Source: Hyphomicrobiaceae bacterium UBA4118 (GTDB lineage: Bacteria; Pseudomonadota; Alphaproteobacteria; Rhizobiales; Methyloligellaceae). Taken from it: a DNA stretch of 7,885 nucleotides. Both the position numbers and the translations under genes were made by a program. A model generated the notes under the pieces. That model was not told where the DNA came from. It made no database searches and saw only the letters and a program-made list of their open reading frames with translations. The DNA is taken from positions 1,122 to 9,006 of the forward strand of contig DFXC01000008.1 of NCBI GenBank assembly GCA_002383105.1. The letters are read 5' to 3'. Each line of letters opens with the position of its first letter. Position 1 is the first letter of the stretch. Positions 1 through 7,885 of the stretch are shown piece by piece.

Positions 1-2745
<2,745 letters not shown>

Positions 2746-2762
2746 AAGGGGAATATCGTCGG

Positions 2763-3035
2763 TTAATCGGGCTGGTCGAGGCCGTGGAAACGCCGCATGC
2801 GCTCAATGAGTTCGTCGAGGTCGCGCTCGCCAAGCGTGCGCCCCTCGATTAGGGAGGTTTCGATCTCGGGATCGGGCCGCTCGATCAGGCGTTCGAACAG
2901 GCCGATATCGGCGGCATTCATTCCGTCAAGCGTTTGCTCGGCGAAGCGACCGAGCAGGACATCCATCTCCTTGTAGCCACGGTGCGTCGCGCGCCAAAGC
3001 GCCCGGCGGCGGCGCATTCCAAGATCACTGGACAT
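2763..3035 (-). CDS. sdhE: FAD assembly factor SdhE (succinate dehydrogenase assembly factor 2, DUF339)
   Basis: This is a small cytosolic protein of 90 aa, the usual size for the family. SdhE proteins promote covalent attachment of FAD to SdhA, the flavoprotein subunit of succinate dehydrogenase (complex II). The family's RGxxE motif is present as RGYKE at residues 19-23, followed by MDVLLGRFAE. Downstream, FERLIERPDPEIETSLIEG matches the acidic helix and loop typical of the family. The chosen start (ATG at 3033-3035) has GGAA at 3044-3047, 8 nt upstream; the alternative Met7 has no properly spaced site. The gene heads a probable two-gene unit with mfd, although the two products act in unrelated processes, and it has a candidate promoter in the divergent region shared with recG. 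Homology is clear from the motif, length and context. Confidence 0.93.
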   Translation of the reverse strand: MSSDLGMRRRRALWRATHRGYKEMDVLLGRFAEQTLDGMNAADIGLFERLIERPDPEIETSLIEGRTLGERDLDELIERMRRFHGLDQPD

Positions 3036-3038
3036 GAA

Positions 3039-3050
3039 TCTGGTTCCAGA
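3039..3050. repeat. Short inverted repeat in the sdhE leader
   Basis: TCTGG and CCAGA form perfect 5-bp arms around a TT centre. The element lies between the candidate promoter and the sdhE start codon and covers the likely ribosome-binding GGAA (3044-3047 in complement). It could be a protein-binding site or a small leader structure, but its short length means chance is a real possibility. Confidence 0.25.
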
Positions 3051-3063
3051 GCCTGATCGGGTG

Positions 3064-3092
3064 GGTTAGAGCCAGCGCGCTTACTCTGTCAA
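3064..3092 (-). promoter_or_regulatory. Candidate sigma-70-type promoter for sdhE-mfd
   Basis: Read on the minus strand there is a perfect TTGACA -35 hexamer (3087-3092), preceded by C to give the CTTGAC form favoured in Alphaproteobacteria. A 17-nt spacer leads to CTAACC (3064-3069) as a weaker -10 element. Transcription would begin near 3057, leaving a leader of roughly 20 nt before the sdhE ATG, which includes the GGAA ribosome-binding site. No comparable promoter is evident on the plus strand for recG, so its signal is either weak or lies inside sdhE. The hexamers and spacing are seen; promoter activity is inferred. Confidence 0.55.
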
Positions 3093-3146
3093 GGACGTGG
3101 GAGCTCGCCTGGTGCAGGTCACCGTTCGCCCTCGCGCGGAAAGCCC

Positions 3147-5267
3147 ATGCGGCCAAGTCCGTTAGCTGCCCTCTTCGCCACCGTCCGCTCGCTCAAGGGC
3201 GTGGGGCCCAAGGTCGAGGGGCTGCTCAACAAGCTCCTCGCTCCGCGCCAGCCATCGGCACATGCGCGCGTCATCGATCTCCTTTGGCACCTGCCGGTCG
3301 GGCTGATCGACCGCGCCATCACCCCGCGCATCGTCGACGCGAGAATCGGCGACATTGCCACGCTTGAGGTCACCGTGACGGAGCATCGCCCCGGGGGTGG
3401 GCGCCGTCGGGGCGCGCGGGGCCCCTACCGCGTGCTGGTAGAGGACTCTTCGGCGGCGCTGGAGCTCGTCTATTTCAATGCCGATCCCGTTTATCTCAAG
3501 CGCCTCCTGCCGGAAGGCAGCAAGCGCCTCATCTCAGGCAAGCTCGAATCCTATGACGGCTGGCTGCAGATGCCGCACCCGGACCACGTGACGGCCATCG
3601 ACGGCGCGGGCACGCTGCCAACGCTCGAGCCCATCTATCCGCTGACCGCGGGCCTCAACAATACGGTGCTGCGCAGAGCGATCGCCGAGGCGCTGGCGCG
3701 GCTGCCGTCTCTGCCTGAGTGGATCGATGAGGGATTTCGCGCGCAGAACGCCTGGCCGAGTTTCGCCGAGGCGCTTTCCCGTCTGCATGCGCCCGAGGCC
3801 GAGACCGACCTTCTCCCGTCGGCGCCGGCACGAGGGCGCGTTGCCTATGACGAGCTTCTCGCCAATCAGCTCGCCCTTGCCGTCATTCGCCAGCGGCTCA
3901 AGAAGCGCGCCGGACGGCGGCTTGCCGCGCGAGGCAAGCTCCGCCGGGAAATCCTCGCCAAGCTCCCCTTCGCGTTGACGGGAGCGCAGACGCGCGCGCT
4001 CGCCGAGATCGACGCCGACCTCGCCAGCCCGCACCGCATGCTCCGCCTGTTGCAGGGTGACGTCGGCAGCGGCAAGACCGTGGTCGCGCTCCTTGCCATG
4101 GCGACAGCGGTCGAGGCCGGCGCGCAAGCCACGCTGATGGCGCCCACCGAGCTTCTGGCGCGGCAGCACCTCAAGACCATCAGCGAATTCGGCGCCGCTG
4201 CGGATTTACGCATCGCCTTGCTGACGGGACGCGAGCGCGGCAGCGAGCGCTCGGGTCTCGTTGGGGCGCTGAAGGAAGGCCACATCGATATCCTCATCGG
4301 CACCCATGCGATCTTTCAGGAGGGCATCGCCTTCCGCGATCTCGGCCTCGTGGTGATCGATGAGCAGCATCGCTTCGGCGTGCATCAGCGGCTCGCGCTG
4401 CAAGCCAAGGGGAGCGGCAGCGGGGCGGAGCTCCTGGTGACGACCGCCACCCCGATCCCGCGCACGCTTCTCCTCACCAGCTACGGCGACATGGACGCGT
4501 CGCGGCTCGATGAGAAGCCGCCGGGGCGGAAGCCCATCGTCACCCGCACCGTCCCGCTCGACCGTATCGAGGAGGTCATCGCCGGGATCGAGAGGGCGGT
4601 TGCCGGCGGCGCGCAGGCCTATTGGGTGTGCCCGCTCGTCGCCGAATCCGAAGTGCTCGACTTCGCCGCGGCTGAGGCGCGCTACGCCGAGCTTCGCGCC
4701 CGCTTCGGCGATAAAGTCGGCCTCGTCCATGGCAGGCTGGCGGGCAAGGACAAGGACCGCGTCATGGTGGCGTTCGCTTCGGGCGCGCTGTCGATCCTGG
4801 TGTCGACCACGGTCATTGAGGTCGGCGTCGACGTGCCCCGAGCCAGCATCATGATCATCGAGCATGCCGAGCGCTTCGGCCTCGCCCAGCTTCATCAGCT
4901 GCGGGGCCGCGTCGGCAGGGGCACAGCTGAGTCCTCCTGCATCCTGCTTTACCGGGCGCCGCTGTCAGAGACGGCACGCGAGCGGCTGGGGGTGATGCGG
5001 CGCACCGAGGACGGCTTCCTCATCGCCGAGGAGGATTTGAAGCTACGCGGCGGTGGCCAGCTGCTCGGCACGCGGCAGAGCGGGTTGCCCCTCTTCCGCA
5101 TCGCCAGCCTCCCCGAGCACGAGGCGCTGCTTCAGGCGGCACGTGACGCGGCGCGGCTTATTCTGGCGCGCGACCTCGAGCTGAAAGGACCGGAGGCCGA
5201 GCCGCTCAAGCTCCTGCTCTATCTGTTCGAGCGCGACGATGCGATCAAGCTGATGCGCGCGGGCTGA
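3147..5267 (+). CDS. recG: ATP-dependent DNA helicase RecG
   Basis: RecG is a cytoplasmic SF2 double-stranded-DNA translocase that remodels branched DNA: stalled replication forks, Holliday junctions, D-loops and R-loops. The 706-aa product is close to the normal family length. N-terminal SLKGVGPKVEGLLNKLL (15-31) is typical of the family. The wedge (OB-fold) domain spans about 65-155, with a basic GGGRRRGARG stretch at 83-92. The conserved YPLTAGL is at 164-170 and Q281 marks the helicase Q region. Walker A is GDVGSGKT at 304-311 (Lys310), the Walker B box is DEQH at 405-408, TATPIPRT lies near 431-440, and motif VI is QLRGRVGRG at 584-592. The TRG region follows (EEDLKLRGGGQLLGTRQSG, about 627-646). 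The ATG at 3147 has GGAA 5 nt upstream and gives the expected N-terminus MRPSPLAALFA. The gene is divergent from sdhE-mfd and convergent with the DUF502 gene. Confidence 0.97.
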   Translation: MRPSPLAALFATVRSLKGVGPKVEGLLNKLLAPRQPSAHARVIDLLWHLPVGLIDRAITPRIVDARIGDIATLEVTVTEHRPGGGRRRGARGPYRVLVEDSSAALELVYFNADPVYLKRLLPEGSKRLISGKLESYDGWLQMPHPDHVTAIDGAGTLPTLEPIYPLTAGLNNTVLRRAIAEALARLPSLPEWIDEGFRAQNAWPSFAEALSRLHAPEAETDLLPSAPARGRVAYDELLANQLALAVIRQRLKKRAGRRLAARGKLRREILAKLPFALTGAQTRALAEIDADLASPHRMLRLLQGDVGSGKTVVALLAMATAVEAGAQATLMAPTELLARQHLKTISEFGAAADLRIALLTGRERGSERSGLVGALKEGHIDILIGTHAIFQEGIAFRDLGLVVIDEQHRFGVHQRLALQAKGSGSGAELLVTTATPIPRTLLLTSYGDMDASRLDEKPPGRKPIVTRTVPLDRIEEVIAGIERAVAGGAQAYWVCPLVAESEVLDFAAAEARYAELRARFGDKVGLVHGRLAGKDKDRVMVAFASGALSILVSTTVIEVGVDVPRASIMIIEHAERFGLAQLHQLRGRVGRGTAESSCILLYRAPLSETARERLGVMRRTEDGFLIAEEDLKLRGGGQLLGTRQSGLPLFRIASLPEHEALLQAARDAARLILARDLELKGPEAEPLKLLLYLFERDDAIKLMRAG

Positions 5268-5278
5268 GGACGAGAGGC

Positions 5279-6064
5279 CTAAACGACCGGCTCTTCCTCA
5301 TGCAGGGGCTTAGGCTCGGCGAGCTTGCGCACCGTGTCCTGATGCTCAGGAGAGACGAGGCCTGCCGACACGACGAGCTTGGCGGCGTCCTCGACGGGAA
5401 GGTCGAGCGTGATGACCTCGCTCGCCCGCACGAAGACAATGAAGCCCGTGGTCGGGTTCGGGCCGTTCGGCATGAACACCGTGATCAGCGGGTTGCCGCC
5501 GCCGATCTTCTCCTCGATCTCCTGCGGCGGGTCGCCGGCCAGGAACACGATGGCGTAAAGCCCCTTGCGAGGAAACTCGATCAGCCCCACGCGCTTGAAG
5601 GAGGTGCCGCTCTTGGAGAAGATGGTCGTGAAGATCTGCTTGAGCAGGCGGTAGACGCCACGCACCACCGGCATGCCGTCGAGCATCATCTCGCCGTAGC
5701 TGACGATGGTGCGGCCGAACAGATTGGCGGTGAGCGCGCCGACCACCATCAGGCCGAAAATGCCGACGATGAGACCCACCCCCGGCACGTTGAAGGGAAG
5801 GTAGTTCTCGGGCAGGTAGGCCTGCGGCAGAAGCGGCTTCACCCAGGCGTCGACCAGATTGATGAACCACCAGACGACATAGATGGTGATGGCGACCGGG
5901 CCGACGACGATGAGGCCGGTGAGGAAATAGCCGCGCAGACGGGCGCCGAGATGCGATGAGGCCGGCTCTCCAGCTGCCGCAAGCAGTGCGAGCTGGTCCT
6001 CCGGCTGGGCAGGGGTCTCGCGGTCTTGATTGGCGGGGAGCGTCGGCTTGTCCTTGGTTTTCAT
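5279..6064 (-). CDS. DUF502 family inner-membrane protein
   Basis: The 261-aa product belongs to the DUF502 family (Pfam PF04367), which also contains plant COV1/LIKE-COV membrane proteins. Its biochemical role is not established. A polar N-terminal tail of about 40 residues precedes two predicted transmembrane segments, about 46-70 (YFLTGLIVVGPVAITIYVVW onward) and 94-116 (PGVGLIVGIFGLMVVGALTA). A soluble domain of about 140 residues follows with family signatures: PVVRGVYRLLKQIFTTIFS at 132-150 and VFMPNGPNPTTGFIVFVRAS at 196-215. The C-terminus is acidic (HEEEPVV). The start ATG at 6062-6064 has only a weak GAAG site about 5 nt upstream. The gene ends 11 bp from the recG stop in tail-to-tail orientation. 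In related bacteria DUF502 genes commonly sit beside recG and glmS, as here. Family assignment is firm; function is unknown. Confidence 0.9.
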   Translation of the reverse strand: MKTKDKPTLPANQDRETPAQPEDQLALLAAAGEPASSHLGARLRGYFLTGLIVVGPVAITIYVVWWFINLVDAWVKPLLPQAYLPENYLPFNVPGVGLIVGIFGLMVVGALTANLFGRTIVSYGEMMLDGMPVVRGVYRLLKQIFTTIFSKSGTSFKRVGLIEFPRKGLYAIVFLAGDPPQEIEEKIGGGNPLITVFMPNGPNPTTGFIVFVRASEVITLDLPVEDAAKLVVSAGLVSPEHQDTVRKLAEPKPLHEEEPVV

Positions 6065-6120
6065 GGAACTTCGGGTGGTGACAGAGAGAAGCGAACCGGC
6101 TCACGGAGGGGTGCGGAAGC

Positions 6121-6145
6121 TTTGATAGCATGCCTCATTATCAAA
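6121..6145. repeat. Perfect 7-bp inverted repeat, TTTGATA-N11-TATCAAA
   Basis: The arms TTTGATA (6121-6127) and TATCAAA (6139-6145) are exact reverse complements, with starts 18 bp apart, close to two helical turns. They lie about 57 bp upstream of the DUF502 start codon. The AT-rich arms stand out from the GC-rich surroundings, which makes an operator for a dimeric regulator plausible. It is not an FNR/FixK box, because those have only four bases between TTGAT and ATCAA. The regulator is not identifiable. Confidence 0.4.
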
Positions 6146-6154
6146 CCTGAGGCA
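6131..6154. repeat. Second perfect 7-bp inverted repeat, TGCCTCA-N10-TGAGGCA
   Basis: TGCCTCA (6131-6137) and TGAGGCA (6148-6154) are exact reverse complements with a 10-nt loop. The left arm lies in the loop of the TTTGATA repeat, and the right arm of that repeat lies in this loop. The two stems therefore interlock and would be mutually exclusive hairpins in RNA, or overlapping half-sites in DNA. The stem is not followed by a U-run in either direction, so it is not a classical terminator. Confidence 0.4.
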
Positions 6155-6203
6155 GCCTGGACATGCCCTCAAGCTTGCAGCGGTCATGCGGGAATGATGC
6201 GCT

Positions 6204-7472
6204 TTACGGCGTTGCGAGCAGACAATCAACTCCACTTCGCTTCAGCGCGTTGCAAAGCTTAAGGCTTTCCGCCTTGTCCGGGAAGGGTCCGATCTTGAGG
6301 CTGTAGAAGGTGCCGAAATTGCCGATGTCGACCTTCTCGATTTCCGGCTGCTTGCTGGCGAGCTCTGGGTTCTGACTGGCGACCTTCTTATAGAGCGCCT
6401 GCGCCTCCTCCTCAGACTGGCTTGTCGCCAGTTGCAGGCGATAGCCGCCGCCGCCGGCCGAGGAAGGCGCCGCGGCGGGCTCGGCTGGCGCCTCCGTTTC
6501 GGCCGTCTTGCTGAACCAGCGTCCCCAGCCCTTGCTCTGCCCGCCGCCTTCGCTGCCGGAGGGAGCCTCTTGGGTTTCGGTCTTGGTCGTCCAGCTCGAA
6601 TTGACGGGCGCGGGAGCGGCTGCGGGTGCCGGTGCTGGTGCCGCACGCGGCGCGCTCAGCGCCGGGGTGGGCTCGCTCGAAGCCCCTGCAGACGAACTCT
6701 CCGAAGAGTCCGTCAGAGAGCCGAACCAGCGGGTGAGGCGATTGCCGCTGCTGGGCGGGGTCGAATCTCCATTGACCGACGTGCTCCACGAGCTTGGCGC
6801 GTCTCCCGCAGATTTCGGGGACGCGTCGGCGGTGCGGGTCGAAGGTGGCGGCGGGGCCTCCCCACCTGAGACTGAAGTATTGAAGCCGGGCAACGGCTCG
6901 GCGCGCGCGGCAGCAGCGCTCGACCCGCCCTGATCTTCAGCTCGCACCTCGGTGGCGAAGGCGGTGATGTCGGCGGTCGTGCCGGCAGATCCGCCACCCT
7001 CGGCAATGAGCTGATCGACCGCGCCGTTCCCGCCAACCTTGCGCGCTTGCGCAATCTCCGCCTCGCCCTGGCTCGACAGGCCCGCGGCCTGGAAGGCAAG
7101 CCCGCGATTGACCAGTGCCTTGACGCGGTCCTCATCCGGGAGCCCGAGCCAGATGGCAGCGCCTAGATCGGCAATGGCGCGGGCCGGCTGGCCGAGCTTG
7201 CGGTAGGCGATGCCCCGGAGATAGAGCGCTTTGGCGGCCTCGCCCGGAGAGGCGTTCTCGGAGTTGACCGTGGCCGAGAGCTGCCGCACCGCATTGTCGT
7301 ATTTGCCGGCGGCGAGCGAAGCGGCGCCGCTCTTGAGGCCAGCGTCTTCGGCCAGCGCCGGGCTAAAGGCGGAGAGAAGCGCAAGCGCTGCGCCGAAAAT
7401 GCACCCGCGCGGGAACAGGCGCCCGCCGAAAGCAAGACGGCGCGGCCGGAAATACTTCCGATGATCCGCCAT
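6204..7472 (-). CDS. Exported TPR-like / SPOR-domain protein
   Basis: The 422-aa product begins with a signal peptide: a basic N-region (residues 1-22), the hydrophobic stretch CIFGAALALLSAF (24-36) and cleavage after SPALA at about residue 41, predicting a periplasmic protein. Residues 44-146 form about three TPR-like helical hairpins (AAGKYDNAVRQL, YLRGIAYRKLGQPARAIADL, VNRGLAFQAAGLSSQGEAEI). Residues 155-340 are a low-complexity Ser/Pro/Ala/Gly linker with repeated SSW and RWF motifs. Residues 341-422 are a SPOR domain (YRLQLATSQSEEEAQALYKK to GVDCLLATP); SPOR domains bind peptidoglycan glycan strands lacking stem peptides, typically at the division site. The mature protein has only two cysteines, C407 and C417, well placed for a disulfide. 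The frame stays open upstream to 7679, but that extension overlaps glmS and would bury the signal peptide, so I start at 7472. It lies 44 bp after glmS with no terminator between and may be co-transcribed. No specific name is justified. Confidence 0.88.
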   Translation of the reverse strand: MADHRKYFRPRRLAFGGRLFPRGCIFGAALALLSAFSPALAEDAGLKSGAASLAAGKYDNAVRQLSATVNSENASPGEAAKALYLRGIAYRKLGQPARAIADLGAAIWLGLPDEDRVKALVNRGLAFQAAGLSSQGEAEIAQARKVGGNGAVDQLIAEGGGSAGTTADITAFATEVRAEDQGGSSAAAARAEPLPGFNTSVSGGEAPPPPSTRTADASPKSAGDAPSSWSTSVNGDSTPPSSGNRLTRWFGSLTDSSESSSAGASSEPTPALSAPRAAPAPAPAAAPAPVNSSWTTKTETQEAPSGSEGGGQSKGWGRWFSKTAETEAPAEPAAAPSSAGGGGYRLQLATSQSEEEAQALYKKVASQNPELASKQPEIEKVDIGNFGTFYSLKIGPFPDKAESLKLCNALKRSGVDCLLATP

Positions 7473-7516
7473 GTCATTGCTCAAACAAAGAAATCGGGCA
7501 AATCCGAGGCTGTAGA

Positions 7517-7885
7517 CTATTCTACTGTCACGGATTTTGCGAGGTTCCGCGGCTGATCCACGTCGGTGCCCATAAAGACCGCGGTATGATAGGCAATCAG
7601 CTGTACCGGCACAGCATAGACGAGCGGCGTGACGAAGCGGTGCACCGGTGGCACCGCGAGATGGGTTGAAATGACGCAACCGGTGCTCGCCGGATCGGCG
7701 TCGCTGACCAGCACGATCTGCCCTCCCCTGGCGGCAACCTCCTGCATGTTCGAGACGGTCTTGTCGAAAAGGTCGTCGCGTGGGGCGATGACGATGACCG
7801 GCATCTTCTCGTCGATCAGCGCGATGGGACCGTGCTTCAGCTCGCCGGCGGCATAGCCCTCGGCGTGGATGTAGGAGATCTCCTT
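7517..7885 (-). CDS. glmS: Glutamine--fructose-6-phosphate aminotransferase, C-terminal part
   Basis: GlmS converts fructose-6-phosphate and glutamine to glucosamine-6-phosphate and glutamate, the first committed step to UDP-GlcNAc for peptidoglycan and lipopolysaccharide. The visible 122 codons are the end of the sugar isomerase (SIS) domain; the glutaminase domain and start lie beyond the right edge. They align without gaps to E. coli residues 487-608, from [20 protein letters not shown] to the conserved terminus [13 protein letters not shown], ending at a TAG codon. Residues equivalent to E. coli Glu488 (second residue of the fragment), His504 (in KHGP) and Lys603 (in AKSVTVE), all important for isomerisation, are present. 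No terminator is visible after the stop, so transcription may continue into the SPOR-domain gene. Confidence 0.97.
   Translation of the reverse strand, partial: KEISYIHAEGYAAGELKHGPIALIDEKMPVIVIAPRDDLFDKTVSNMQEVAARGGQIVLVSDADPASTGCVISTHLAVPPVHRFVTPLVYAVPVQLIAYHTAVFMGTDVDQPRNLAKSVTVE

Larger units (their letters stand above)
6065..6203. other. Intergenic gap upstream of the DUF502 gene
   Basis: This 139-bp gap between the SPOR-protein stop and the DUF502 start holds no plausible coding sequence. Its main structure is the pair of overlapping inverted repeats at 6121-6154, listed separately. No hairpin followed by a T-run is visible on the minus strand, so there is no standard intrinsic terminator for the upstream gene, and no strong -35/-10 pair with normal spacing was found. 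Confidence 0.6.

Noticed and set aside
4206..4895. Minus-strand open frame of 229 codons opposite recG
   Set aside because: It is antisense to conserved RecG helicase motifs. Its Asp/Arg/His-rich low-quality translation is typical of a GC-rich shadow frame.
5300..5959. Plus-strand open frame of 219 codons opposite the DUF502 gene
   Set aside because: The minus strand carries the recognisable DUF502 protein; the plus product is His/Asp/Glu-rich with no recognisable domain.
6121..6145. FNR/FixK-type anaerobox at TTTGATA...TATCAAA
   Set aside because: The half-sites resemble TTGAT/ATCAA but are 13 bases apart instead of four, so the geometry is wrong for that family.
7395..7403. Cys24 of the SPOR protein as a lipoprotein attachment site
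   Set aside because: The cysteine precedes the hydrophobic core (PRGCIFGAALALL) rather than ending it, so there is no lipobox. A standard ALA cleavage site follows the core.
7473..7679. 69-residue N-terminal extension of the SPOR protein (start at 7679)
   Set aside because: It would overlap the glmS 3' end in another frame and place the signal peptide internally. The ATG at 7470-7472 gives a normal exported protein.

Overview
The window is high-GC chromosomal DNA from an alphaproteobacterium, most likely of the order Hyphomicrobiales (Rhizobiales). I infer this from the gene order glmS / DUF502 / recG / sdhE / mfd, which I recall as common in that group, from the protein sequences, and from a CTTGAC-type -35 element. 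The genus cannot be told from the sequence alone. All genes look intact apart from the two cut by the window edges. I see no mobile element, CRISPR array, tRNA or rRNA, and no compositional island.

Layout, left to right. Positions 1-2745 (minus) hold the first 915 codons of mfd, the transcription-repair coupling factor; its 3' end lies outside the window. Positions 2763-3035 (minus) are sdhE, the succinate dehydrogenase flavinylation factor, 17 nt upstream of mfd and probably co-transcribed with it. A 111-bp divergent intergenic region follows, with a good promoter for sdhE-mfd. Positions 3147-5267 (plus) are recG, a branched-DNA helicase. It ends 11 bp from the end of the convergent gene at 5279-6064 (minus), a DUF502 membrane protein. 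A 139-bp gap (6065-6203) contains two overlapping perfect inverted repeats. Positions 6204-7472 (minus) encode an exported protein with TPR-like repeats, a long disordered linker and a C-terminal SPOR domain. Positions 7517-7885 (minus) are the last 122 codons of glmS.

Two functional themes meet here. Mfd and RecG are related SF2 double-stranded-DNA motors for repair and fork or transcription conflict; they lie on opposite strands either side of the small respiratory assembly gene sdhE. GlmS makes glucosamine-6-phosphate for peptidoglycan and lipopolysaccharide, and the next gene on its strand encodes a predicted peptidoglycan-binding SPOR protein.

Most of the window is ordinary core genome. 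The least described parts are the SPOR protein, with its repeated aromatic motifs in the linker, and the paired inverted repeats upstream of the DUF502 gene. I found no convincing evidence of an unknown multi-gene system.
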